From: Anaerococcus vaginalis
GTDB taxonomy: Bacteria; Bacillota; Clostridia; Tissierellales; Peptoniphilaceae
Assembly (NCBI GenBank): GCA_018363915.1
Contig: JAGZMY010000022.1
Location: forward strand, 1-16,496
Direction: 5' to 3'
Length of the DNA stretch: 16,496 bases
Part shown: in pieces, positions 5,597 through 12,565 of the stretch
Position numbering within the stretch: position 1 is the stretch's first letter
Layout: every line of letters begins with the position of its first letter
The notes under the pieces: model-generated
Databases searched by the model: none
Told to the model about the DNA's origin: nothing
What the model saw: the letters and a program-made list of their open reading frames with translations, nothing else
Program-made: the position numbers and the translations under genes

Positions 5597-6364
5597 ATGA
5601 AAGATAAGATTTTAAAATTTATAAGGCTTATTCTTGTTATAGTTATAATTGTATGTTTATTCCTTCTTGGTAGAAGGGGATATGACTATTATAAAAATTA
5701 TAAGAATAACAAACACATTGAATCAGTTATGAAAGAAGTTAATGGAGATAAAAATGAGGGTAATAAAATCAACATAGAAACTTTTGCTGATAAAGAAAAG
5801 AAATTTATGGAGATTTTGAAAAAATTTCAAAAGGAAAATCAAGATGTGATTGGTTTTATTGAAATTCCTGAAACAAATATTGCCTATCCAATTTTACAAG
5901 CAAAGGACAATAATTATTATTTGAGACAATCTTTGGATTTAAAATATGATATAGCTGGCTCAATTTTTATGGATTATATGAATGATAGCAAATTTAATGA
6001 TGCAAATTCTGTAATTTACGGTCACTATGTTCAAGGAATGGAAACAATGTTTTCAGCTTTAAAAAAATTCAGAGACCAAGATTTTGCTACAAAAAATAGG
6101 AAAATTTATATAACAACAAATGAAGGACTTAGAGAATACGAAATTTTTTCAGTTTTTACAACTCCATCTGGTTATGATTATAGGACTTTGGACTTTGAAG
6201 ATATGGGACAAAAATTAGCGTATTTTGAAAAGCTTAGAAATAAGAGTGAAGTTAGTCTTGAAAATCGTGAATTTAAAAAGGATGATACGATAATAACCTT
6301 ATCAACCTGCCAATATGATTATGAGGATGAAAGACTTGCAGTCCACGCCCTAAGAGTTAGATAA
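5597..6364 (+). CDS. srtB: class B sortase
   Basis: A 255-aa membrane-anchored cysteine transpeptidase that joins proteins bearing an NPQTN/LPXTG-like sorting signal to peptidoglycan or, in some cases, to pilins. An N-terminal transmembrane anchor spans about residues 5-24 and is followed by a charged linker. The sortase domain covers about residues 70-255. Catalytic residues are visible: His143 in YGHYV, Cys238 in TLSTC and Arg246 in DERLAVH. The TLSTCQYD-DERLAVHALR block and the domain length match class B rather than class A. AAAGG (5585-5589) lies seven bases before the ATG. The stop overlaps the ribosome binding site of the glycosylase, so the two share a transcript. No sorting-signal substrate is encoded in the window, so its target, haem-uptake protein or pilus subunit, is unknown. 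Confidence 0.92.
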   Translation: MKDKILKFIRLILVIVIIVCLFLLGRRGYDYYKNYKNNKHIESVMKEVNGDKNEGNKINIETFADKEKKFMEILKKFQKENQDVIGFIEIPETNIAYPILQAKDNNYYLRQSLDLKYDIAGSIFMDYMNDSKFNDANSVIYGHYVQGMETMFSALKKFRDQDFATKNRKIYITTNEGLREYEIFSVFTTPSGYDYRTLDFEDMGQKLAYFEKLRNKSEVSLENREFKKDDTIITLSTCQYDYEDERLAVHALRVR

Positions 6365-6372
6365 GGAAAAAA

Positions 6373-7278
6373 ATGAATAGATATATAGAAGAAAATAAAA
6401 ATAAATTAAATATAAAAGAAGAAAAAGGTCAATTGATTTTATTTCACGAATCTTTTGGCCCAAAAGATATTTTTACCTGCGGCCAATGTTTTAATTTTTT
6501 TGAGGAAGAAGATGGATCATTTACTGCAGTTTTTTTGGGAAAAATTATAAATCTCAAAAAAGAAGACGACAAGATAATTATAGATAATGTAAGTGAAGAA
6601 GAATTTTATGATATTTTCTACGATTATTTTGACCTTGGTGTAAATTATGAAGATATAAAAGAAAAAATTTCTCTAGATCATACCCTAAAAGAGGCTACAG
6701 AATATGGGGCGGGAATTAGAATATTAAATCAAGAATTTTTTGAAACCCTAATTTCTTTTATAATTTCAGCCAACAACCAAATCCCAAGAATAAAAAAAGC
6801 GGTAAGAATAATTTCTGAAATGTATGGAGATTATATTGGAGAATATAAAGGAAGAAAATATTATTCTTTCCCAAATCCTGAACAACTATCCAAAGCAAGA
6901 CCAGAAGATTTAAGAGAGAAGGCAAGGGTTGGTTTTCGTGATAAAAGAATAGTTCAAACGGCAAATATAATCAATGATGGATTTTTTGATTTTGAAAAAG
7001 ATATAAAAATGCCTACAGAAGATTTAAGGAAAAAACTCCAAGAACTTCCTGGAGTTGGACCAAAAGTTGCCGATTGTATTTTGCTTTTTGCCTTTCACAA
7101 AAGAGAAACCTTCCCGGTTGATGTTTGGATAAAAAGAGTTATGGAATTTTTATTTATAAAAGAAGAAGTTCCAAAAAAACAAATTTCTGCCTATGCCGAC
7201 AAATATTTTGGGGAAAATGCAGGTTATGTCCAACAATATTTGTTCTATTATGGCAGAGAAAATTCAATCGGCAAATAA
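6373..7278 (+). CDS. ogg: 8-oxoguanine DNA glycosylase (Ogg1 family)
   Basis: A 301-aa base-excision repair enzyme of the helix-hairpin-helix-GPD superfamily. It removes 8-oxoguanine opposite cytosine and nicks the strand through a Schiff base. An OGG N-terminal domain covers about residues 15-110, with FTCGQCFNF typical of clostridial Ogg proteins. ISANNQIPRI and the HhH block LQELPGVGPKVADCILL follow. Catalytic Lys231 and Asp250 (PVDVW) are 19 residues apart, the same spacing as Lys249 and Asp268 of human OGG1. The start has AAGGAAA overlapping the sortase stop, with an 8-nt gap. Location behind sortase is an operon of convenience as far as I can see. The gene is complete. With ferritin and glutaredoxin nearby it adds to an oxidative-damage theme, though that is only a local impression. 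Confidence 0.92.
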   Translation: MNRYIEENKNKLNIKEEKGQLILFHESFGPKDIFTCGQCFNFFEEEDGSFTAVFLGKIINLKKEDDKIIIDNVSEEEFYDIFYDYFDLGVNYEDIKEKISLDHTLKEATEYGAGIRILNQEFFETLISFIISANNQIPRIKKAVRIISEMYGDYIGEYKGRKYYSFPNPEQLSKARPEDLREKARVGFRDKRIVQTANIINDGFFDFEKDIKMPTEDLRKKLQELPGVGPKVADCILLFAFHKRETFPVDVWIKRVMEFLFIKEEVPKKQISAYADKYFGENAGYVQQYLFYYGRENSIGK

Positions 7279-7281
7279 AAC

Positions 7282-7309
7282 TTGCATTATTTTAAATTAC
7301 TTGTATATT
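7282..7309 (+). promoter_or_regulatory. predicted sigma-A promoter of groESL
   Basis: TTGCAT (7282-7287) and TATATT (7304-7309) are separated by 16 bp, with TTG directly before the -10. The predicted start near 7316 places the CIRCE repeat in the first bases of the transcript, the usual arrangement for HrcA repression. Confidence 0.6.
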
Positions 7310-7320
7310 TAAATTAGAGC

Positions 7321-7347
7321 TTAGCAGTCAAAGATAAAGAGTGCTAA
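7321..7347 (+). promoter_or_regulatory. CIRCE element (HrcA operator)
   Basis: TTAGCAGTC, nine bases, then GAGTGCTAA. This is the CIRCE consensus (TTAGCACTC-N9-GAGTGCTAA) with a single change, C to G at 7327 in the left arm. It lies between the promoter and groES and indicates heat-shock control by the HrcA repressor, whose gene is not in this window. Confidence 0.95.
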
Positions 7348-7361
7348 AAGGAGGAAATAAA

Positions 7362-7643
7362 ATGAACTTAAAACCAATCGGTGAAAGAGTAGTTATAAAA
7401 AAATTAGAAGCAGAAAAGAAAACCCAATCTGGCATAGTTTTACCAGAATCTGCACAAGAAAAACCACAATACGCAGAAGTTGTTGCAATAAGCAATGATA
7501 TTTTAAATGACAAAGACAAAAAAGATTCCTTAAAAGAAGGAGATAAGGTTATTTATTCCCAATATGCAGGAACTGATGTAAAAATTGACGGCGAAAATTA
7601 CGTAGTTTTAGCATACAAAGACGTATTAGCAGTAGTAGAATAG
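7362..7643 (+). CDS. groES: GroES co-chaperonin (Cpn10)
   Basis: A 93-aa protein from the ATG at 7362. It forms a heptameric lid that closes the GroEL folding chamber. The start is chosen because MNLKPIGERVVIKK is the standard GroES beginning and AGGAGG (7349-7354) lies eight bases before it; the longer in-frame GTG at 7341 falls inside the CIRCE right arm. The mobile loop KKTQSGIVLPESAQEK carries the hydrophobic IVL that contacts GroEL. The beta-barrel core follows, with the usual YAEVVAI and DVLAVVE ends. It is the first gene of a CIRCE-regulated operon and groEL starts 9 nt after its stop. Confidence 0.98.
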   Translation: MNLKPIGERVVIKKLEAEKKTQSGIVLPESAQEKPQYAEVVAISNDILNDKDKKDSLKEGDKVIYSQYAGTDVKIDGENYVVLAYKDVLAVVE

Positions 7644-7652
7644 GAGAAAATT

Positions 7653-9269
7653 ATGGCAAAAGATATAAATTATGGAAAAAGCGCAAGAGATGGTCTTGAA
7701 AGAGGTATTGATAAATTAGCAAATGCTGTAAAAGTTACTCTAGGACCAAAAGGAAGAAATGTAGTTTTAGATAAATCATATGGAGCACCAACAATAACAA
7801 ACGACGGTGTAACAATTGCTCAAGAAATCGAACTTGAAGATAGGTTTGAAAATATGGGAGCTCAACTTGTAAAAGAAGTTGCAACAAAAACAAATGACGT
7901 TGCAGGAGATGGAACAACAACAGCAACAGTTCTTGCCCAAGCAATAATAAAAGAAGGACTTAAAAATTTGGCTGCAGGAGCAAATCCAGTAGTTTTAAAT
8001 AAGGGACTAAAAAAAGCAAGCAGTGAAGTTGTTTCTTATATCAAAGAATCTTCAAAAGAAGTAGAAGATAAAAAAGCAATCGAACAAGTAGGAACAATCT
8101 CATCAGCAGATCCAGAAATTGGTAAATTTATTGCAGATGCTATGGAAAAAGTAGGAAATGATGGAGTAATCACAGTAGAAGAATCCAAAACAACAGACAC
8201 CTACCTTGATGTAGTAGAAGGAATGCAATTTGATAAGGGATATTTATCACCATATATGGCAACTGATAACGAAAAAATGGTAGCAGATTTGGATGATCCA
8301 TATATACTTGTAACAGACAAAAAAATCTCAAGTATTCAAGAAATCCTACCACTACTTGAAGAAATTGTTCAATCATCAAAACCACTATTAATAATTGCAG
8401 ATGATGTAGACGGGGAAGCCCTAACAACACTTGTGTTAAACAAATTAAGAGGAACTTTCAACGTAGTTGCAGTAAAAGCACCAGGCTATGGCGATAGAAG
8501 AAAAGAAATGCTTGAAGATATAGCAATTCTTACAGGTTCAAAAGTAATTTCAGAAGACTTATCAATGGAATTAAAAGAAGCTACAATTGAAGATCTTGGA
8601 TCAGCTAAAAAAGTTAAAGTAGACAAAGACCACACAGTAATCGTAGAAGGAAAAGGCGACAAAGAAGCCCTAGCTGAAAGAGTAGAAAAAATCAAAGGTC
8701 AAATAGAATTAAGCGATTCAGAATATGATAAAGAAAAATACCAAGAAAGAGTGGCAAAACTTGCAGGCGGAGTTGCAGTAATAAACGTAGGAGCTGCAAC
8801 AGAAACAGAAATGCAAGATAAAAAATACAGAATCGAAGATGCCCTATCAGCAACCAGAGCTGCAGTTGAAGAAGGAATAGTTGCAGGTGGTGGAACAGTT
8901 CTAATAGAAGCAATCAAAAAAGTTGAAGCTTTAGAAGAAAAATTAGAAAATGACGAAAAAACAGGAGCAAAAATAATAGAAAAAGCTCTAGAAGCACCAC
9001 TAAGACAAATCGTAGAAAATGCTGGAATGGACGGATCAGTTGTACTTGAAAATGTAAAAAAATCAGACAAAAACAACGGCTACGATGCCTACGATGATGA
9101 ATACGTAAATATGTTTGAAAAAGGAATCGTAGAACCAACAAAAGTAACAAGATCAGCCCTAGAAAATGCAGTAAGCATTGCAAGCATGATTCTAACAACA
9201 GAAGCAGCAGTGGCAGATATAAAAGAAGAAAAACCAGAAATGCCACCACAAATGCCAATGGGATATTAA
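7653..9269 (+). CDS. groEL: GroEL chaperonin (Cpn60)
   Basis: A 538-aa chaperonin subunit that forms the double-ring ATP-driven folding chamber. ATP-site residues are in place: the TLGPKGRNV block at 29-37, Asp51 (TNDGVTIA) and GDGTTTA with Asp86. AGGGTVLIEA-type C-terminal equatorial sequence is seen as VAGGGTVLIEA. The whole chain is collinear with the family. The C-terminus is unusual: it ends in PEMPPQMPMGY and lacks the Gly-Gly-Met repeat tail of many GroELs that projects into the cavity. GAGAAAATT lies before the ATG, giving a GGAG binding site at 7643-7646. Codons are A- and C-ended, as in ferritin and PFOR, which fits high expression. It is regulated with groES by HrcA through CIRCE and followed by a strong terminator. 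Confidence 0.98.
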   Translation: MAKDINYGKSARDGLERGIDKLANAVKVTLGPKGRNVVLDKSYGAPTITNDGVTIAQEIELEDRFENMGAQLVKEVATKTNDVAGDGTTTATVLAQAIIKEGLKNLAAGANPVVLNKGLKKASSEVVSYIKESSKEVEDKKAIEQVGTISSADPEIGKFIADAMEKVGNDGVITVEESKTTDTYLDVVEGMQFDKGYLSPYMATDNEKMVADLDDPYILVTDKKISSIQEILPLLEEIVQSSKPLLIIADDVDGEALTTLVLNKLRGTFNVVAVKAPGYGDRRKEMLEDIAILTGSKVISEDLSMELKEATIEDLGSAKKVKVDKDHTVIVEGKGDKEALAERVEKIKGQIELSDSEYDKEKYQERVAKLAGGVAVINVGAATETEMQDKKYRIEDALSATRAAVEEGIVAGGGTVLIEAIKKVEALEEKLENDEKTGAKIIEKALEAPLRQIVENAGMDGSVVLENVKKSDKNNGYDAYDDEYVNMFEKGIVEPTKVTRSALENAVSIASMILTTEAAVADIKEEKPEMPPQMPMGY

Positions 9270-9276
9270 TAAATGG

Positions 9277-9306
9277 AAGCTAGGATTTTTAATCCTGGCT
9301 TTTTTA
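9277..9306 (+). terminator. terminator of the groESL operon
   Basis: AAGCTAGGATT (9277-9287) pairs with AATCCTGGCTT (9291-9301), 11 bp with one T-G pair and a three-base loop, followed by a T run to 9305. Confidence 0.88.
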
Positions 9307-9370
9307 TTGGAAAAATTTAAATTTTATGATTAAAAACAATCTAAGTGATAAGAAAAAATAAGGAGGTAAA

Positions 9371-9415
9371 GTGATATTAAATATTATATATAAAATTAAA
9401 AGGAAAAAGTTATGA
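9371..9415 (+). CDS. possible 14-codon leader ORF coupled to the ABC exporter
   Basis: A GTG at 9371 follows the best Shine-Dalgarno in this gap, AAGGAGG at 9360-9366. It opens a frame of fourteen codons, MILNIIYKIKRKKL, whose TGA (9413-9415) overlaps the ATG of the ABC gene (ATGA arrangement). The peptide is short, hydrophobic then basic. It could be a translational-coupling leader, or the decayed end of a lost upstream gene. Length gives no statistical support on its own; the case rests on the binding site and the overlap. Confidence 0.35.
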   Translation: MILNIIYKIKRKKL

Positions 9416-9831
9416 AAAATAAATCAAAAACCTTTACAACTTATCTACTAATAATATTAATGTTAGTTCTTACTTCTTCAAGTCTTTCATTAATAGGAAT
9501 ATTTATGGGAAAAGTTGTAACTGCTATTTCAAATTTAGATATGGGACAATTTAAATCAAATCTTTTAAAATTAGGCTTATTAGTTTTGGTAAATTTTCTT
9601 TCTTCAAATTTGGCGTTTAGACTTAATTATAGGCTTGGTATGGAAAAATTCATTTATCTAAAAAATGAGCTTTTTAAAAAGGATTTGGAAAATACTGGAG
9701 AAATAAATATTGCAAATTACACGACAAATATTGAAAATATATATGCTAATAGGTTTATGGTAAAAATAAATACAATAAATTTAGCCTTGACCATGTTTTT
9801 TGCAGTTATTTCTATTATATATATATATTAA
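9412..9831 (+). CDS. ABC exporter, 5' part (membrane domain), ends at a frameshift
   Basis: The 139-aa N-terminal portion of an ABC-type exporter. It has hydrophobic segments at about residues 10-36, 50-68 and 122-139, with the cytoplasmic loop LNYRLGMEKFIYLKNELFKK between the second and third, the usual start of an ABC type-1 membrane domain. It stops at TAA 9829-9831, immediately after a TATATATATATAT tract (9816-9828), in the middle of a membrane helix. The rest of the transporter continues at once in the +1 frame. Adding one TA unit joins the two into a single 509-aa protein reading ISIIYIYINYKLLP across the seam. AAAGGA (9399-9404) precedes the ATG. As written it lacks the ATPase domain and should be inactive. 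It may be a phase-off allele, a pseudogene or a sequencing error in the repeat. Confidence 0.8.
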   Translation: MKNKSKTFTTYLLIILMLVLTSSSLSLIGIFMGKVVTAISNLDMGQFKSNLLKLGLLVLVNFLSSNLAFRLNYRLGMEKFIYLKNELFKKDLENTGEINIANYTTNIENIYANRFMVKINTINLALTMFFAVISIIYIY

Positions 9832-10939
9832 TTACAAACTTCTTCCTGTTGCAGTAATTGGAGCAAGCTTACCACTTTTAATTCCTTTGCTCTTAGGTAA
9901 AAAAATTCAAAGAAAATCTCAAAAATTTAATGAATTTTATGATTTTTATCAAAAATACATTGGCAAAAAGTTAGGGCAAAAAAATGAATATTTGAGATAT
10001 AAGGTTGAAGATAAACTAATTGAAGAAAAAAGTAAGATAGAATTTGACCATGAAAAAAACAGGAAAGATTTAAAAAATATAAATAATTTTTCCAATATAT
10101 CTTCCCAAGCTTTGGGTTCGATTTCATTTATTTTGATTTTTATTTTTGGCGGATATCTTGCTTTTAAAGGAGAAATTGAGGTTGGTTCTATAATTTCGGT
10201 AGTACAGCTTATGAATTATATAGTATATCCTGTTATTGCATTATCTTCTCTTATTTCTTTGTATAATGAATCTAGACCTATTTATGAAAATATTAAAAAA
10301 CTTCTAGATGAAAAACAAAAGGGTAAAAAAACTTTTGGCTTAACATATCCAATAAATCTTTTTGCAAAAAATATATCTTTTGCATACGAAGATAAAAAAA
10401 TAATAGAAGATTTTAACTATGAATTTTCTTATGGAAAGAAATATTTGATTAAGGGAGAATCTGGTAAGGGCAAGTCGACTTTGGCAAAAATTCTTTGTGG
10501 GGAGATTTCTCCTGATAAGGGAGAAATTTTGTTGAATGGTTTAGATATAAAAGATTTTGACTTTAGGGACTATATTCTATATGTTGACCAAAAACCAACA
10601 ATAATAGATGGAAATTTGGAAGATAATATTAAGTTTTATAGAAATAAATTAGATAAGAAGATTGATTTGAATTTATTTGATATAAATAAAAAATTAAGTG
10701 ACAAAGTAAGTACAAATGATGGAATATCTGGCGGAGAAATGATGAGAATAAGTTTGTTAAGGTCGTTATTAAATCCTAGGGACATAATGATATATGATGA
10801 ACCTATAGCAAGCTTGGATGATTATAATTCAAAGATTATCATAGAAAGATTATTATCTTTAAAGCAAACTGTAATAATTATCTCCCATAAAATGACAAAA
10901 GAAGATTTGAAAAAATTTGATGAAATAATTGATATATAA
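9800..10939 (+). CDS. ABC exporter, 3' part (membrane domain end plus ATPase domain)
   Basis: The C-terminal portion, 379 codons if read from the TTG at 9800. That start has no ribosome binding site and is not believable as an independent gene. Residues to about 170 finish the membrane domain, including a long cytoplasmic coiled helix and segments near 105-155. The ATPase domain follows: Walker A GESGKGKST (219-227, Lys225), Q-loop Gln264, signature SGGE (310-313), Walker B IMIYDEP with Asp333 and Glu334, D-loop SLD, and switch His363. All catalytic elements are intact, which argues for recent or reversible frame loss. The protein is a half-transporter of the peptide/lipid/drug exporter type; the substrate is unknown and no substrate gene or partner half-transporter is adjacent. 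Its G- and T-ended codons differ from groEL and the symporter on either side. Confidence 0.82.
   Translation: MQLFLLYIYINYKLLPVAVIGASLPLLIPLLLGKKIQRKSQKFNEFYDFYQKYIGKKLGQKNEYLRYKVEDKLIEEKSKIEFDHEKNRKDLKNINNFSNISSQALGSISFILIFIFGGYLAFKGEIEVGSIISVVQLMNYIVYPVIALSSLISLYNESRPIYENIKKLLDEKQKGKKTFGLTYPINLFAKNISFAYEDKKIIEDFNYEFSYGKKYLIKGESGKGKSTLAKILCGEISPDKGEILLNGLDIKDFDFRDYILYVDQKPTIIDGNLEDNIKFYRNKLDKKIDLNLFDINKKLSDKVSTNDGISGGEMMRISLLRSLLNPRDIMIYDEPIASLDDYNSKIIIERLLSLKQTVIIISHKMTKEDLKKFDEIIDI
9816..9828. repeat. (TA)6 dinucleotide tract at the ABC frameshift
   Basis: Six TA units plus T lie exactly where the exporter reading frame changes. Gain of one unit or loss of two restores the frame, as expected for slipped-strand mispairing at a contingency locus. 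Whether the tract varies in nature is not visible from one sequence. Confidence 0.85.
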
Positions 10940-10955
10940 ATTTATAATATTTTTT

Positions 10956-10991
10956 AGGATTTGCGAATTTATTTTGACAAATCCTTTTATT
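10956..10991 (+). terminator. probable terminator after the ABC exporter
   Basis: AGGATTTG (10956-10963) pairs perfectly with CAAATCCT (10978-10985) across a 14-nt loop, followed by TTTTATTTTAT. The loop is longer than usual, so strength is moderate. Confidence 0.6.
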
Positions 10992-11175
10992 TTATCTAGG
11001 TACAGCAGGAAAACTATATCACTATATAATTAACTATAAATTTTTTATAAAATTTAAAAAATATCCTTTATTTTAAATAAATATAAATTTTATAATCTTT
11101 GAACTTACAAGATTTGAAATATTTTTTGAAAAAATCTCAAAGAATAAAAATATATTTTTAAAATCATAAATAAAG
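10992..11175. other. AT-rich intergenic spacer without a gene
   Basis: No ORF, tRNA or convincing riboswitch is seen. A weak nested inverted repeat is present (TCTTTGA at 11096-11102 with TCAAAGA at 11137-11143, and inside it AGATTT at 11110-11115 with AAATCT at 11132-11137). It lies upstream of the symporter promoter, so it is not part of that leader. Confidence 0.5.
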
Positions 11176-11204
11176 TTGACATGAAAACGTAAAACTGATA
11201 TTAT
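11176..11204 (+). promoter_or_regulatory. strong predicted sigma-A promoter of the symporter
   Basis: Consensus TTGACA (11176-11181), a 17-bp spacer and TATTAT (11199-11204). This is the best promoter in the window. The transcript should start near 11211, inside the palindrome that follows. Confidence 0.88.
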
Positions 11205-11208
11205 TTAG

Positions 11209-11224
11209 TTGATCTTAAGATCAA
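11209..11224 (+). promoter_or_regulatory. 16-bp perfect palindrome, probable operator
   Basis: TTGATCTTAAGATCAA begins four bases after the -10 and covers the likely transcription start, an ideal place for a repressor. It resembles an FNR-like TTGAT/ATCAA site, but the arms are six bases apart instead of four, so it is not a standard FNR box. The cognate regulator is unknown. Confidence 0.65.
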
Positions 11225-11254
11225 TATTATTCATTTCAAGGAGGAGAAATAGAA

Positions 11255-12478
11255 ATGAAGAAACTAGGTTTATTGCCAAGACTAATTATTGCAATCATTC
11301 TAGGTATTCTAATTGGACTTGCAGGTCAAAAAGTTGACGTTTTAAAGATTTTAGTTAGAATATTAATTACTTTTAATGGTCTATTTGGCAACTTTTTAGG
11401 ATTTGTTATTCCACTAATTATTATGGGATTTGTAATTCCAGGTATAGCAGATCTTGGAGATTCAGCAGGAAAGACACTAGCAATCACAGCAGGTATTGCA
11501 TATTTGTCAACCGTTATCTTTGGAACCATTACATATTTTGTAGGCAGCATTGTTCTTCCTAACTTTATTAAAAAGGGAGCAATCTCATTTGATCCAGAGA
11601 AAAACTCAGGAAAAGCTCTAGAAAAAATATTTGAATCACCAATGGATCCAGTATTTTCTGTTACAACAGCACTTATAATTTCATTTATACTAGGTGTTGG
11701 TATAGCAGCAGCTAAAGCTGAAGTTCTTAAAAAAGCAGTTCATGAATTTTCTGATATTATTACAAAATTAATATCAAATGTTGTAATTCCATTATTGCCA
11801 TTCCACATTTGTGGTATTTTTGCTAACATGGCTTATGAAGGAACTGTAGCAGTAGTATTATCAGTATTCGCAAGAGTATTTATAATGGTATTGATACTAC
11901 ACTATCTAACAATTACTGCACAATTTACAATTGCAAGTTCAATGTCAGGTGGAAATCCATTCTCAAAAATCAAGACTATGATTCCAGCTTACATGACAGC
12001 TATAGGAACACAATCATCTGCAGCAACAATCCCAGTTACACTTAACCAAACTTATAAATTAGGTGTAAACAAAGGTATAGCAGACTTTGTAATTCCACTT
12101 TGTGCAACAATTCACTTATCAGGTTCAACAATCACATTAACATCTTGTTCATTATCAATTCTTATGCTTAATGGATCAGATGTAGGATTCCAACACATGT
12201 TCCCATTCATCCTTATGCTAGGTGTTACAATGGTAGCAGCACCTGGAGTTCCAGGAGGAGCAGTAATGGCAGCACTAGGTATTCTTCAATCAATGCTAGG
12301 ATTTACAGAACCTATGACAGCATTAATTATTGCATTATATGTTGCTCAAGATTCATTTGGTACAGCATGTAATATCACAGGCGATGCTGCAATAGCTTGT
12401 ATAGTAAATAAAATTTCAGGATTCAAATTAGATCCAGAAGCTAATGCAGAATACATTGATGAACTAGTTAAGCAATAA
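11255..12478 (+). CDS. sodium-coupled amino acid symporter, DAACS (SDF) family, SstT-like
   Basis: A 407-aa membrane protein of the dicarboxylate/amino acid:cation symporter family, with an elevator fold of eight helices and two re-entrant hairpins. The first hairpin carries GTQSSAATIP, the second GVPGGAV, and the last helix DSFGTACNITGD. Aligning NITGD to the archaeal GltPh NVTGD, Asp366 matches Asp394, Thr370 matches Thr398 and Asn373 matches Asn401. Gly369 replaces the Arg397 that binds acidic side chains, so a neutral substrate such as serine or threonine is more likely than glutamate or aspartate. The NMDGT motif of helix 7 is replaced by HLSGS, which removes a sodium-site aspartate. AAGGAGGAG (11239-11247) precedes the ATG. 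It is a single-gene unit with its own promoter, palindromic operator and terminator. The substrate call is inference. Confidence 0.92.
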   Translation: MKKLGLLPRLIIAIILGILIGLAGQKVDVLKILVRILITFNGLFGNFLGFVIPLIIMGFVIPGIADLGDSAGKTLAITAGIAYLSTVIFGTITYFVGSIVLPNFIKKGAISFDPEKNSGKALEKIFESPMDPVFSVTTALIISFILGVGIAAAKAEVLKKAVHEFSDIITKLISNVVIPLLPFHICGIFANMAYEGTVAVVLSVFARVFIMVLILHYLTITAQFTIASSMSGGNPFSKIKTMIPAYMTAIGTQSSAATIPVTLNQTYKLGVNKGIADFVIPLCATIHLSGSTITLTSCSLSILMLNGSDVGFQHMFPFILMLGVTMVAAPGVPGGAVMAALGILQSMLGFTEPMTALIIALYVAQDSFGTACNITGDAAIACIVNKISGFKLDPEANAEYIDELVKQ

Positions 12479-12508
12479 AAAAATAGAACTCTTTTGAGTT
12501 CTATTTTT
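12479..12508 (+). terminator. terminator after the symporter
   Basis: AAAAATAGAACTC (12479-12491) pairs perfectly with GAGTTCTATTTTT (12496-12508), 13 bp with a TTTT loop. It separates the symporter from PFOR. Confidence 0.9.
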
Positions 12509-12515
12509 GAGCTTA

Positions 12516-12529
12516 TGATCTTAAGACAA
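12516..12529 (+). promoter_or_regulatory. partial copy of the symporter palindrome upstream of PFOR
   Basis: TGATCTTAAGA (12516-12526), followed by CAA, repeats 11 consecutive bases of the symporter operator TTGATCTTAAGATCAA. The right half-site is damaged by loss of two bases. It lies 40 bp before the PFOR ATG. A weak TTGAGC (12507-12512) with TTAACT (12530-12535), 17 bp apart, would place it between -35 and -10. Shared regulation is inference. Confidence 0.45.
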
Positions 12530-12565
12530 TTAACTATGAAAATTTATTAAAAAGGAGTAATTTTT

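Noticed and set aside
8699..9076. 125-codon minus-strand frame inside groEL
   Set aside because: Antisense shadow of a highly biased coding gene; Ser/Thr/Ala-rich with no binding site.
9800..9850. Independent start for the ABC ATPase half at TTG 9800
   Set aside because: No Shine-Dalgarno and the start falls inside a membrane helix of the upstream frame; frameshift of one gene explains both pieces.
10992..11175. Riboswitch or T-box in the gap before the symporter
   Set aside because: The region lies upstream of a consensus promoter, is nearly all A/T and shows no conserved riboswitch core; the true leader is only about 45 nt.
11209..11224. FNR box upstream of the symporter
   Set aside because: The half-sites match, but the spacing is six instead of four bases, so a standard FNR site is not supported. 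Kept only as an unassigned palindrome.
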